Positions 29,801 to 38,257 of a stretch of 64,000 nt of DNA are shown piece after piece (position 1 is the first letter of the stretch; each line of letters starts with the position of its first letter). The translations under genes were made by a program, and so were the position numbers. The notes beneath the pieces are model-generated. The model was not told the DNA's origin. It did not search any database and worked only from the letters and a program-made list of their open reading frames with translations. The stretch spans positions 1 to 64,000 of the forward strand of contig CAZRGV010000016.1 of the NCBI GenBank assembly GCA_964599655.1, given 5' to 3'. This DNA is from CAZRGV01 sp964599655 (GTDB taxonomy: Bacteria; Planctomycetota; Planctomycetia; Isosphaerales; Isosphaeraceae).

Positions 29801-31427
29801 CTCGGTGGAATTGCTCAAGGCGCGCTACCAGGTCATGACGCTGCGGAAGGACCCAGACGCTGTCAAGTTCGTCGAAGATCGCGTGACGTCCAATCCGAAT
29901 GCCGCCAACCGTCGCGTGCTGGCCGACGTTTACCGCGAGGCGGGGGATTACGCCAAAGCGGAGAACGTGGTTCGGGACCTCCTGAAAGCCGAGCCCAACG
30001 ATTCTCCCACCGCCTCGCAACTCTCCGCCCAGCTTGTCGGCCTGGTTGCGGCCCAGGCCCGAGAGGCCGCGGATCGCGGCGATCGCAACACCGAGTCGGA
30101 ATTGAATCAGAAGACCGCGTCCCTGATCGCTCGTTACCGAGAACAATTCCCCAACGATCTGGCCTTTCCTCAACTCGAGTGCGACCTTGCGTTGAGAACC
30201 GGTGATCTGGCGAGAGCCCGGCGCATCGCCCAGGAAATCTCTCGGATGGACAAGAAGTCGCCCGTCGGTCCGCTGCTCAAGGCGCGGTTGGCCTCGACGG
30301 AAGGACAACTCGACGAGATGGCCCGCGACTACGAGGAGGCCCTGGAGCGAAGCCCCGATCGGACCGATATCCGAATCGCGTTGGGCAGAACGCGGCTCGA
30401 GCTCGGCCAAATCGACGAAGCCCTGGAACAGGCATCCGCCGTTCTCACCGTCGAGCGCGAACAACAAGACGCGTTGCTGCTGAAAGCTCAGGCTCTCGCC
30501 TCGCGGAAGGGCTCGGCGAACGAGGTCGAAGCGGGACGGACCGAGGCGATCCGGCTTCTTCAGTCGGTGCTCAAGGCCGATCCGAAGTCGTCGCAGGCGT
30601 ACCATCTCCTGGCCGAGATCCAGCACCTTCAAGGCCGTCGCGATTTGGCCATCCAAACGCTCAAGACCGATCTTCAGGCCATCCCGAACGATGACGCGGG
30701 TCTGTCGATCTTGCTGCAACGATTGACCGAGCCCTCCAACGATGGCAGCCCGCCGAGCTCGGCGGACCTCCACGAGGCGAACGCCATCGCGGAGAAACTC
30801 ACCGCGAAAGACCCAAGCGGTGTCTTTTCCCTGGCGGCAGCGGTCGGCTTCCACAAGGCCGGCCAGGTCGACTTGGCCTTGCCCTATGCCAGGAAGGCCG
30901 CCGAGACGCTCGACCGCTCGATCGTTCACCTCACCTACGGCGACATCCTGCTCGCCAAGGCCGAGTCGGTCGACGGATCGGCCCAGGCTCGCGACCTTTT
31001 CCAGCAGGCCGTGGAGCAGTACGACCTCGTCCTGAAGCGACAGCCCGACTCGATCGAGGCCGTGAACAACAAGGCCTGGATCCTCCACCGCTACCTCGGC
31101 CAGAACGCCGAGGCGCTGGAACTGGCCGAGGGTCTGGTCCGTCGCGCCGATCCCTCGACGCTTCCGGCCGAGTTCTTCGACACGCTGGGCGCCATCCGGG
31201 AAGCGGTCGGGAAGTCGGGCGAGGCGGAGGCCGCTTACAGTCAGGGACTTCGCAAGTCCCCGGACCATCCGATCCTGAACTTCCACATGGGCCGATTGCT
31301 CGTCGCCACCGAAAAGAGCGGCGACGAGGCGGTTCGTTGCCTGGAACTGGCCCGCAAACGGCGGAACCTGCTGCCCCGTGGCATGGCCGAAGAGGTGGAC
31401 AAGCTCCTGGCACAGGCGGGCCGATAA
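26823..31427 (+). CDS. Very large TPR-repeat protein with signal anchor
   Basis: A 1534-residue protein. One N-terminal TM helix (PMILLSVLFVLVAALGLMAI, about 8-28) is followed by some 35-40 tetratricopeptide-like helix pairs to the end, for example AKKYDRAKIQFERALQRDPK (about 47-66) and AEAAYSQGLRKSPDHPILNF near the C-terminus. The chain should form a long periplasm- or paryphoplasm-facing solenoid. Similar proteins act as scaffolds in exopolysaccharide export or protein sorting (PrsT-like). The ATG at 26823 has AAAGGAG at the right distance; the ATG at 26814 would overlap it. It stands alone between long spacers, and partners cannot be named. Confidence 0.85.
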   Translation: MSVRWKPMILLSVLFVLVAALGLMAIMSALVPGGAQEILPLARAEVKAKKYDRAKIQFERALQRDPKDAAIHEELAAMLAEWSKESPAMRAKLRPMWLHALNNAAKYGKQRIGPRKALLADALRREEPADCLFWAKDLIVLDPKDPDACFVLAADALNHQPPNVSEARKKLAILDASEPERTRTTWIRARIAEVSNDDEAIDAALTAFHAQTRSSDPVDQIARLELLLMDLRRASALPELSKRVNAFRTEVGLIGEDEAAPGRIRKISQMLELAQRHLTTIAARQPEAKDQVVSLETALEMIADQTYGKAIEAAGETDLRPYQAYAEYLLFRGHRERCLEIVGKALKCPAASLPSWLPTTMELREVAIKCALSDPADPARFEKAAPFIKDLLASTTPRYKALGHLFQGVIDLERSGLAVSSSGEASDENARKVDSKLLAPALAHLKAAATDLPDVATAQALYGVALILTKEPALGRQYLQAAQRLGAGNLDPRYQIWAAWSVLQAGYPEEAEPIVSRLLAQVASGEVPADLQGMLLLLQGEIHQARKTPSELRNARESYQKAIAAGQAVTPALKLRMAQIDAMLGDASKAMREIEQLQSQSQAGPSAEQLAVLTLKEQGKTQEANQRLDAARTRYPDSPELAGLDAALRLTSGHPDQAETVLADFLKAHPDQLELTLMRARILAGPLKKPDEARSLLVPLAEKAESSAPLVQLALLDLSRKDFEAVARSITQIRSRWKEAAAADLLDAQLALAQGNPRTAATHLEAALKKDPKNKVALFWKAQLDDLAGSGAEAQRVYESILRDRPVKELDSGLPLTAAAQWALATMDLEKQDYDRAITRFEDLLKDPAAAELARPTRWKLAIARAAKGDVSQAKSELEALLRDPSTTPDERVQAADFYRRYGDLNAASRQLDLVLNANPGHAGAVAYRALMLTSQGKSEEAATLIQKAISSAKQPPSLYLMLAGIENLDGSDPKSLTRALAALDEGLKAYPDSVELLKARYQVMTLRKDPDAVKFVEDRVTSNPNAANRRVLADVYREAGDYAKAENVVRDLLKAEPNDSPTASQLSAQLVGLVAAQAREAADRGDRNTESELNQKTASLIARYREQFPNDLAFPQLECDLALRTGDLARARRIAQEISRMDKKSPVGPLLKARLASTEGQLDEMARDYEEALERSPDRTDIRIALGRTRLELGQIDEALEQASAVLTVEREQQDALLLKAQALASRKGSANEVEAGRTEAIRLLQSVLKADPKSSQAYHLLAEIQHLQGRRDLAIQTLKTDLQAIPNDDAGLSILLQRLTEPSNDGSPPSSADLHEANAIAEKLTAKDPSGVFSLAAAVGFHKAGQVDLALPYARKAAETLDRSIVHLTYGDILLAKAESVDGSAQARDLFQQAVEQYDLVLKRQPDSIEAVNNKAWILHRYLGQNAEALELAEGLVRRADPSTLPAEFFDTLGAIREAVGKSGEAEAAYSQGLRKSPDHPILNFHMGRLLVATEKSGDEAVRCLELARKRRNLLPRGMAEEVDKLLAQAGR

Positions 31428-31651
31428 CCGGCTGGCTCGTTCGATTCGTTCGGTCCACACGCGCAACCCGACGGGCAAGGCATCTCGTCCGCACGCCCGT
31501 CGTGCGCGACCTCGACACCCGATGGCTCGTTGTGCTAACTTGAGGCGAGCTCCACGAACCAACTGGGTGGTCGCGCGCTGACCGTCGGGCCGGCCGTCTT
31601 CAGGCGGGCCGGCGACGGATCGGTTTCTTGAGCCAAGGATCGAATTCCACC

Positions 31652-32245
31652 ATGAGACTGGAACAGCACATGCTCTACTATCTGCTGACGTGTCTAGCGG
31701 TCGTTGGATTGTTCGCCGTGGGAGGAGGCAACGCCTTCGCGGTGCAAGGCGGCAACCCGGTGGTCGTGATCGAAACCTCCCTGGGAGACATCACGGTGGA
31801 GCTCGATCAGGCGAAGGCGCCGATCACGGTCGAGAACTTTCTGAAGTACGCCGACTCGGGCTTCTTCGCCGGAACCGTTTTCCATCGAGTCATCCCTGGC
31901 TTCATGATCCAGGGCGGCGGCCTGACCGACCAGCTCCGCGAGAAGCCAACGCGTCCGCCCATCAAGAACGAGTCGGGCAACGGGCTGAGCAACGTCCGAG
32001 GCTCGATCGCCATGGCCCGGACCAATGATCCCAACTCGGCGACCTCCCAGTTCTTCATCAACGTCGTGGACAACAAGCAACTCGATACCTACGGCGGCGG
32101 TTACGCGGTTTTCGGGAAGGTCATCGACGGCATGGATGTCGTGGACAAGATCGTGAGTGTCCGGACCACCACGAAGGGTCCCCATGAGAACGTTCCCGTC
32201 GAGCCCATCGTCATCAAGAGTGTCAAGAAGAAGGCGAAATCCTGA
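31652..32245 (+). CDS. Secreted peptidyl-prolyl cis-trans isomerase (cyclophilin)
   Basis: A 197-residue cyclophilin-type PPIase. A signal peptide (about 1-31, ending GNAFA) is followed by the cyclophilin domain: VVIETSLGDITVELDQ, FHRVIPGFMIQGG with the catalytic Arg, and SATSQFFINVVDN. The domain has the short bacterial form. It would help fold exported proteins. An ATG at 31652 is preferred; a TTG at 31628 would add eight residues before the signal peptide. Cyclophilins are mostly monocistronic, as this one appears to be. Confidence 0.93.
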   Translation: MRLEQHMLYYLLTCLAVVGLFAVGGGNAFAVQGGNPVVVIETSLGDITVELDQAKAPITVENFLKYADSGFFAGTVFHRVIPGFMIQGGGLTDQLREKPTRPPIKNESGNGLSNVRGSIAMARTNDPNSATSQFFINVVDNKQLDTYGGGYAVFGKVIDGMDVVDKIVSVRTTTKGPHENVPVEPIVIKSVKKKAKS

Positions 32246-32401
32246 TTGTTCGGAATCTCTTCCGACCGTGATGCAACGGGCCCTTGACCCTTGATTGCAG
32301 CGGACTTATGATAGCGCCGCTCGCGGCGTCGCATCGAGATTTCGCTCCTTCTTCGCCGCACTCACTGTCGCTGCCCGCGTACTCTGAAAGGAGCCTCGGA
32401 A

Positions 32402-32701
32402 ATGGCCCACGTGGTCGCCGAACCTTGCTTCGACTGCAAATACACGGACTGCGTCGTCGTGTGCCCCGTCGATTGCTTCTACGAGGGGGCTCAGATGCTG
32501 TTCATCCATCCGGAGGAATGCATCGATTGCGAGGCGTGTGTTCCGGAGTGCCCGGTCGAGGCAATCTTCCACGAGGACAACCTCCCCGACGAGTGGAAGG
32601 AGTTCAAAGACCTGAACGCCGAGGAAGCTCCCAAGTGCCCGGTGATCACCGAGAAGAAAGACGCGCTGGAGGGCGAATCCTGCAACAAGGCCCAGCATTG
32701 A
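32402..32701 (+). CDS. fdxA: Ferredoxin, FdxA (7Fe) type
   Basis: A 99-residue ferredoxin. The first cluster region is CFDCKYTDCVVVCPVDC (residues 9-25) and the second is CIDCEACVPECP, followed by VEAIFHEDNLPDEW. The pattern CxxCxxxxC and CP matches FdxA proteins with one [3Fe-4S] and one [4Fe-4S] cluster, including the family string YEGAQMLFIHPEECIDC. It transfers electrons in the cytoplasm. AAAGGAG precedes the ATG, and a strong hairpin terminator follows 50 bases after the stop. Confidence 0.93.
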   Translation: MAHVVAEPCFDCKYTDCVVVCPVDCFYEGAQMLFIHPEECIDCEACVPECPVEAIFHEDNLPDEWKEFKDLNAEEAPKCPVITEKKDALEGESCNKAQH

Positions 32702-32750
32702 TTCCGTTCGCGGGCACGGCGGCTCGGCGAAGAAGTCGGACGTGGAATGC

Positions 32751-32782
32751 AAGAAACCCCGGCCAGTCGGCCGGGGTTTCTT
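32751..32782. terminator. Strong bidirectional intrinsic terminator
   Basis: A perfect 14-bp stem: AAGAAACCCCGGCC, loop AGTC, GGCCGGGGTTTCTT. The stem itself supplies A and T runs on both sides, so it can stop transcription from fdxA (rightward) and from the convergent DUF1559 gene (leftward). Confidence 0.9.
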
Positions 32783-32830
32783 CGTTGAATCGACGTATTC
32801 TCGGATCGTCAACAACCGCGTGCCCTGCTC

Positions 32831-33742
32831 TCAGCGGAGTTGCTCCGCCGAGACNNNNNNNNNNNNNNNGGTCTCGCCGCCGTTTCGCGTCATGATCTTC
32901 ACCAGAACAAGCCGGTTGATGGTCGCGGAGAGGGTCGAGACGCTCCCGTCGCACTTGGCGAAGTTCAGGATGCCGGGGTGCTTGCTCCCCCAGTAGGTGT
33001 ACGACCTCGTGCCGGGAATCGGCCTGTTGATCATGCGGTCCAGCGTCGTGCGAACGCAGCAGCTCGTGGCTTCCGGCCAGTTCCCCTGAAGCGACTCGCC
33101 GAAAATCACCGTGTAGCTGGTCCCGTCGGTAATCGCCTGCATGGAGACCGCGGAATTCTGATACATGATTCCGTTGTCAAAATAGTAGCAGTCGATCGCT
33201 GGATTCGTCGTCGCCGTGCAATTCGGGTCCATGCCGGCCGCCATGTTCGCCCGGTAATCGGAACGGCCGTAGAGCGCCGAAGGCGGCGGCTTGGAGACGC
33301 CCGGCGTGGACGTCGCGTCGCGAGGATTGGACGGGCAAACCATGATGTTCAGCGATCGCCGGACGCTCGTCAGATTGGCCGGCGAGTTGGTCATCATGTC
33401 GAAATTGATCTCGTTGAAAAGGTTGCCCTCCTCCATCTGGCGGAAGAGCCCGGTCATGCCATTCCACATGTAGGGGGACGCTTGATACGGGAGGCAGTTG
33501 AGGTCGTAGTCGTTACAAATCCAGCCCGAGGGGAATTGAAGAAACGAGTCGTGGTAGTTCTGTGACGCGAGGTCGAGCTGCTTGAGGTTGTTGATGCATT
33601 GGGTACGACGACCCGCTTCCCGTGCGGACTGAACCGCGGGAAGGATCAAGGCCACGAGAACGCCGATGATGGCGATGACCACGAGGAGTTCGATGAGAGT
33701 GAACCCCGAGTCGCGCCTGGGCCGAGAAATCGATCCTTGCAT
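32831..33742 (-). CDS. DUF1559 pseudopilin-like protein (H-X9-DG)
   Basis: A 303-residue protein. It begins with a prepilin-type leader, DSGFTLIELLVVIAIIGVLVA, in which cleavage would follow the Gly before FTLIE, leaving a methylated Phe. The middle is the DUF1559 beta-rich domain (SREAGRRTQCINNLKQLDLA-like start). The C-terminus has HPGILNFAKCDG, the H-X9-DG motif diagnostic of this planctomycete family. A run of 15 N (32855-32869) interrupts the last codons. If the N run is simply removed, the reading GGETVSAEQLR is uninterrupted and fits the family ending. Many paralogues are normally present per genome. Confidence 0.92.
   Translation of the reverse strand: MQGSISRPRRDSGFTLIELLVVIAIIGVLVALILPAVQSAREAGRRTQCINNLKQLDLASQNYHDSFLQFPSGWICNDYDLNCLPYQASPYMWNGMTGLFRQMEEGNLFNEINFDMMTNSPANLTSVRRSLNIMVCPSNPRDATSTPGVSKPPPSALYGRSDYRANMAAGMDPNCTATTNPAIDCYYFDNGIMYQNSAVSMQAITDGTSYTVIFGESLQGNWPEATSCCVRTTLDRMINRPIPGTRSYTYWGSKHPGILNFAKCDGSVSTLSATINRLVLVKIMTRNGGETXXXXXVSAEQLR
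32855..32869. other. Assembly gap (15 N), probably zero bases
   Basis: The bases on each side join without loss into the expected C-terminus of the DUF1559 protein, so the N run probably represents no missing sequence. Confidence 0.75.
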
Positions 33743-33855
33743 GAGACTTTCCCCACCTTCTCTTCTCTTCGGAAGATCGGTCGATCGCGCCTCCTGACCC
33801 CAGCTTAATTCACGGACGCCGTCAATGCAATCATTGTCGATCAGGTCGAGGCGCT

Positions 33856-34488
33856 TCAGGTCAGCTCGACCGTCCAGTAGGCATGATCGAGGAACGTCTT
33901 CCAGGAGTGGTACTTACGGTGGGAGAGCTTCGGTGCGAGTGAGGGGCTGGTCCGCGGCTGAAACGGTTCTCGAATCAGGCGCATTCCGGCCTCGGTCGGG
34001 GTTCGGCCTCCCTTGCGGACGTTGCACTTGAGACAGGCGCAGACGATGTTCTCCCAGTTCGCCTGACCGCCCTGGCTTCGAGGAATAATGTGGTCGAGGC
34101 TGAGTTGACTCGTGCCGAAACGAACCCCGCAATACTGACAACGATTGCCATCCCGAGCAAAAATGTTTCTGCGATTGAACTTGACGCGCTGGCGCGGGAG
34201 CCGGTCGAAGGCGAGCAGCCGAATGATTCGAGGAACCTCGATCTCGGAGCGAACGGTGCGGACGAAATCATCGTCCGGCCCTCGAAAGCGGGCACGCGTC
34301 TCGGAGACTTCTCGCCACGAGTTCAAGTCGTAGGACTTGTAATGCCCCTCGTCGAGGGTCACGACCTCCGCCAGATCCTTCACCAGGAGACAGAACGCGC
34401 GCCGAGCGCTGATCACGCGAACGGCCATGAAGAGCTTGTTCAGAACGAGAACGCTGGAATCCAGAACGGAGCAGGCTCCGAGGCTCAT
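33856..34488 (-). CDS. HNH endonuclease family protein
   Basis: A 210-residue protein with an HNH_5-type nuclease domain at about 120-165: CQYCG, then LSLDHIIPRSQGG (His as general base), then NIVCACLKCNVRKG. The four Cys bind structural zinc. The N-terminal half (VLNKLFMAVRVISARRAFCLL) is typical of a widespread bacterial group of small HNH proteins that are not linked to restriction systems. No methylase or phage gene is adjacent. The ATG at 34488 is taken. Confidence 0.88.
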   Translation of the reverse strand: MSLGACSVLDSSVLVLNKLFMAVRVISARRAFCLLVKDLAEVVTLDEGHYKSYDLNSWREVSETRARFRGPDDDFVRTVRSEIEVPRIIRLLAFDRLPRQRVKFNRRNIFARDGNRCQYCGVRFGTSQLSLDHIIPRSQGGQANWENIVCACLKCNVRKGGRTPTEAGMRLIREPFQPRTSPSLAPKLSHRKYHSWKTFLDHAYWTVELT

Positions 34489-34623
34489 GGAGGATTCGCT
34501 CCTGGGGTCGGACTCGAAGGATCACCAGAACACGACGGATACGATCGAGATCAAACACAATCAAGGATTGAGAATCTTGATGAGTCGTCTCTGGACTCGT
34601 GAAATCCGCCGTGCGGTGTCGAA

Positions 34624-35728
34624 TCAGCTCCCCAGGGCGTCTCGAATGGCCCGGCCGACGTCGGCCGTCCGGGCCGATCCGCCAATGTCGGGTGTGCGAG
34701 GACTCCCTTCGGCGAGTACCTTGGCGACCGCGAGGCGGATCGACTCGGCGCTTCGTGAAGCCTGGAAGTGGTCCAGCATCATCGCGATCGAAAGAATCGC
34801 CGCGATGGGGTTCGCGATCCCCTGCCCCGCGATGTCAGGGGCCGATCCGTGGACAGGCTCAAACATGCTCGGAGCGGTTCGTTCAGGGTTGAGGTTGCCC
34901 GACGCGGCCAGCCCCATTCCCCCTTGAAGCACGGCCCCCAGGTCCGTGATGATGTCGCCAAACATGTTGGTCGTGACGATCACGTCGTAACGTTCCGGGC
35001 TCACGACCAGGCGCATGCAGCACGCGTCGACGTGATTGTAGTCGGTCTTGATCTCGGGGTAGTCCCGGGAAACCTCGGTGAACGCGCGCATCCAAAGATC
35101 GTGCGCGAAGGTCAGCACGTTGGTCTTCGCGACCAGCGTCACGAGCCCTTTCTTTCCTTCGTTCCGATCGGTCGAACTGAGTCCGCGAAAGGTTCGATTC
35201 CTGGCTCGTTCTCGTGCCAGATCGAACGCAAACCGAAGGCAACGTTCCACACCCGCACGCGTGTTGATGGAGGTCTGGATCGCGACCTCCTCGGGGGTAC
35301 CCTTGCGCGTGAAGCCCCCCGCGCCGACGTAAAGGTCCTCGTTGTTCTCTCGAACCACGACGAGATCAATGTCGTCCGGCCCTTTCCCGCGGATCGGCGT
35401 CTCCACGCCCTCGAAGAGTCGCACGGGCCGGAGGTTGATATACTGCTGAAACTCGAACCGAAGCTTCAGCAGCAAGCCTTTTTCGAGCACGCCGGGGGGC
35501 ACTCTCGGGTCGCCGACGGCTCCGAGGAAGATCGCAACGACGCAACTCCTCCATCACGGAGTCCGGCAAGACCTCTCCGGTTCGAAGGAACCGCTCGCTT
35601 CCCAGGTCGAACGGAACAAGCTGGATTTCCAGCCCGTCACGGCGCGCGACCTGTTCGAGTACCTGAAGGCCTTCACGAACCACCTCGGGGCCTACCCCGT
35701 CACCAGCGATCACCCCGATCGTCCGCAA
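34624..35728 (-). pseudogene. leuB: 3-isopropylmalate dehydrogenase-like gene, frameshifted
   Basis: A beta-decarboxylating dehydrogenase broken by a frameshift near 35530-35537. The first frame (from TTG 35728) gives RTIGVIAGDGVGPEVV through VMEELRRCD; the second frame continues with the expected FLGAVGDPRVPPGVLEKG and runs to the end, including ETPIRGKGPDD, VRENNEDLYVG and SPSMFEPVHGSAPDIAGQG-type motifs. The family consensus at the joint is C-D-A-I-F-L-G. The sequence TGCGATC would become TGCGACGCGATC if one GCGAC unit were restored, giving exactly that. LeuB is the best name; tartrate or homoisocitrate dehydrogenase is less likely. The break may be real or an assembly error. Confidence 0.85.
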
Positions 35729-35930
35729 GGTCCCCTCCCTCAAGTCGATCTCGAAGAATCTTCACCCGATTTCCGGCCAGTGCAGCGAGGCGCGGAAATT
35801 CCCCGGCTTGTTCAAAAGAGGGTTGAATTTTACTCGATCCGTGTACAACCGGCAAGCCGGAGCCATGCGGCACGGACCGACCCGACGGGGCGACCGAAGG
35901 CCCTCTCGATCGAGTTCGCCCGAAAGGTCG

Positions 35931-35959
35931 TTGACAAAACAAGTCTCGCCCCCATACTA
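35931..35959 (+). promoter_or_regulatory. Sigma-70-type promoter for the kinase gene
   Basis: A perfect -35 box TTGACA (35931-35936), 17 bases of spacer, then ATACTA (35954-35959) as -10. This lies about 125 bases before the kinase start. The surrounding 359-base spacer otherwise contains no gene. Confidence 0.6.
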
Positions 35960-36087
35960 CCATACAGGCAGTCTCGGCGCGCGGCTCCCTTCTCCACGTG
36001 ATCCGCCGGTCGCTCTCTTTAAACGATCAAATTCCACGAGTCCGAACCCGTTGCGCCGACGTCCGTGATGGCAACAGGGAGACGGTC

Positions 36088-37501
36088 ATGGCCACCTCTG
36101 TCGAAAGCAACCCGCCTTCCAAGGATAACCCTCAAGCTGAGGGTAGCCTTCAGGCCGCGCGGAGTACCTCACCCTCGCGGAGTGGGACTTCCCCCAAGTC
36201 CGACCCGTCCAGCAAGAGCGGTCCCAAGGATTCGCGAGGATTGTCGGCGCTTGACGAGATGAACCTCGAGCGGTCGATCCTTCGCCGCGGGCTGGCGACG
36301 TCGCAGGAAATCGAAGCCTGCAAGGCGCAACGGGCCAAATTCGGCGACAAGGGTCTCCTGGAGATCATGGTGGCCGCGAACGTTCTGACGAAGAGTCAGG
36401 GCCTGCGGATCTTAAAGGAACTGGGGGATAACCAGGGGAAGCTCGAGATTCCCGGCTACCAGATCCTCGAGCGGCTCGGCAAGGGCTCGATGGGCATCGT
36501 CTACAAGGCGAAGCAGACGAGCGTCGATCGGATCGTGGCCATCAAGGTGCTGCTCGATGCGCTGGCCCAGAACAAGGAATTCATCAAGCNNNNNNNNNNG
36601 GTTCGAGCGTGAGGCCAAGATCGCGGCCAAGCTGTCCCATAACAACATTGTCAACGCCATCGATGCCGGCCAGGTCAATGGCCATCACTACTTCGTGATG
36701 GAGTACATCGAAGGGGAAACCATCAAGGATATCCTCGACAAGGGGAAGATCTTCGAGGAAAAGGTGGCCCTGGAAATCGTGCTGAAGGTCGCCGACGCGA
36801 TGAAGCACGCCCATCAACGCGGCCTGATCCACCGGGACATCAAGCCCGAGAACGTGATCGTCACCCCGGAGGNNNNNNNNNNNNNNNTCAAACTCGCCGA
36901 CCTCGGTCTGGCCCGACCGACCGCCGACGAAAAATGGGCCATGGCCGAGGCCGGAATGGCCATCGGAACGCCGTACTACATCAGTCCCGAGCAGGTGCGA
37001 GGCCAGGTCGACGTCGACATCCGGGCCGACATCTACGGCCTCGGCGCCACGCTTTATCACATGGTCACCGGTCAAGTTCCTTACTCCGGCGACTCACCCA
37101 ATGAGGTGATGAAAAAGCACGTCGACAAGAATTGCACGCTTGTCCCGCCCGACCACCTCAACACCCGGCTTTCCAGCGGGCTTGGCGAGGTGGTCGAGAC
37201 GATGATGGCCAAGAACCGCGAAAATCGCTACCGCACGCCCGACGACATGATTCTCGACCTGAAATGCCTGCTCCAGGGCGAGCGCCCGATGATCGCCGAG
37301 CAAAAGGCCGACGCGCTGGCGAGCCTCGCGGAAGGCGAGGCGGCCGAAGACGAGGTTGGCTACCACGGCGGAGGCGCGTCCGAGACCGAAAAGATGGAGA
37401 TGGCGGCCATCGTGAATGCCCGGACGAACATCATCGCCACGCTCGCGATCCTGCTCGCGGTTTCGGTCGTAACGAACGTCCTGTTTTTCGTGATCCGCTG
37501 A
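36088..37501 (+). CDS. Tail-anchored Ser/Thr protein kinase (two sequence gaps)
   Basis: A Pkn2-family Hanks-type kinase of about 470 residues. The N-terminal 115 residues hold a Ser/Pro-rich stretch and a helical domain (NLERSILRRGLATSQEIEAC). The kinase domain has GKGSMGIVYKA, VAIKVLLD with the ATP-binding Lys, HRDIKPENV, DLGLA (DLG for DFG) and GTPYYISPEQ. It ends with a TM helix (NIIATLAILLAVSVVTNVLFFVI) and two residues, so it is tail-anchored with no outer sensor. Two N runs interrupt it (36590-36599, 36873-36887). The first breaks the frame as written, but deleting it gives IKRFEREAK, as expected. The ATG at 36088 has AGGGAG upstream. Confidence 0.88.
36590..36599. other. Assembly gap (10 N), probably zero bases
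   Basis: Within the kinase gene. As written it shifts the frame by one; removing all ten N restores a perfect family sequence, EFIKRFEREAK. It is therefore probably a placeholder between abutting contigs. Confidence 0.8.
36873..36887. other. Assembly gap (15 N)
   Basis: Within the kinase, between VTPE and KLADLGLARP. Frame is kept either way. Removing it gives TPEVKLADLG, slightly short of the usual TPEGxVKLADLG, so two codons may be missing. Confidence 0.8.
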
Positions 37502-37594
37502 CGGCCGAGATCCGTCAGTCCCACGCGCCCAAGGACTCCGCGCGCTTCGCCCTCAAGAGGCAATCGGATTCGTCTTGAACCCGGCAACGACAAG

Positions 37595-37681
37595 CGGAGG
37601 GGGTGGGATTCGAACCCACGGAAGGTGTAACCCTTCAACGGTTTTCAAGACCGTCCCAATCGACCACTCTGGCACCCCTCC
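37595..37681 (-). tRNA. tRNA-Ser (anticodon UGA)
   Basis: An 87-base cloverleaf on the minus strand. The acceptor stem GGAGGGG pairs with CCCCTCC; the anticodon arm is ACGGT-CTTGAAA-ACCGT with anticodon TGA; a long variable arm follows, as in class II tRNAs; the T arm is GTGGG-TTCGAAT-CCCAC. The discriminator is G, normal for Ser. The 3' CCA is not encoded. Confidence 0.96.
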
Positions 37682-37710
37682 AGAGACAAGCGCGACAGGT
37701 CTCCTTCAGC

Positions 37711-38106
37711 CTACTGGCCGACCTCGTCCAGAACCTCCTCGGAAACGTAGATCGGAACATCCACGGTCACGGCGACGGCGATGGCGTCGCTGGGACGAGA
37801 GTCCACCTCGACCATCTCCCCCTCGTGACGGATGCGAAGCTTGGCGTAGTACGTGTGCTCTCGAAGCTCGTTGATATAGATATCCTGGAGTTCTCCTCCA
37901 AGCAGCTCGATGGCGTTGGCCAGCAAGTCGTGCGTCAGGGGTCGTGGCGTCGACTGACCCTTGACGCGGCGATCAATGCTCGTCGCTTCAAAAAAGCCGA
38001 TCACGATCGGGAACGTACGCTCTCCGTCGATCTCCTTCAAGTAAATGATCTGCTGCTCGTTATTATCACTGATGATGATTCGCGACAATTCCATCTGCAC
38101 GGCCAC
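37711..38106 (-). CDS. Bifunctional nuclease (DUF151) family protein
   Basis: A 131-residue protein of the BFN/DUF151 fold: ELSRIIISDNNEQQIIYLKE at the start, FPIVIGFFEATSIDRRV, then RPLTHDLLANAIELLGG and the acidic VDSRPSDAIAVAV, which holds the conserved RPSDAIA motif. Homologues are described as bifunctional nucleases, but many bacterial members have no known substrate. The GTG start at 38106 is supported by GAGAGGG eight bases upstream; an in-frame ATG lies at 38094. It lies between valS and tRNA-Ser on the same strand as both. Confidence 0.9.
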   Translation of the reverse strand: MAVQMELSRIIISDNNEQQIIYLKEIDGERTFPIVIGFFEATSIDRRVKGQSTPRPLTHDLLANAIELLGGELQDIYINELREHTYYAKLRIRHEGEMVEVDSRPSDAIAVAVTVDVPIYVSEEVLDEVGQ

Positions 38107-38257
38107 GGCGATCGCCCTCTCGGCTCGGCGCTGTCGGGGACGGCGTGCGCTGGACGCTTCGTCCCGCGCGGAGAGTCGGCCCCAACGTGTCTTTCATGAT
38201 GATAGAGAGCCCGTCGCGACCCGTCAACGCGGTGCGTGATGGCGTCACGCGCGCGGT

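Noticed and set aside
28623..31562. A 979-residue open frame antisense to the TPR gene
   Set aside because: High GC makes long antisense frames common. It mirrors the TPR codons exactly, and its sequence has no family features or ribosome site.
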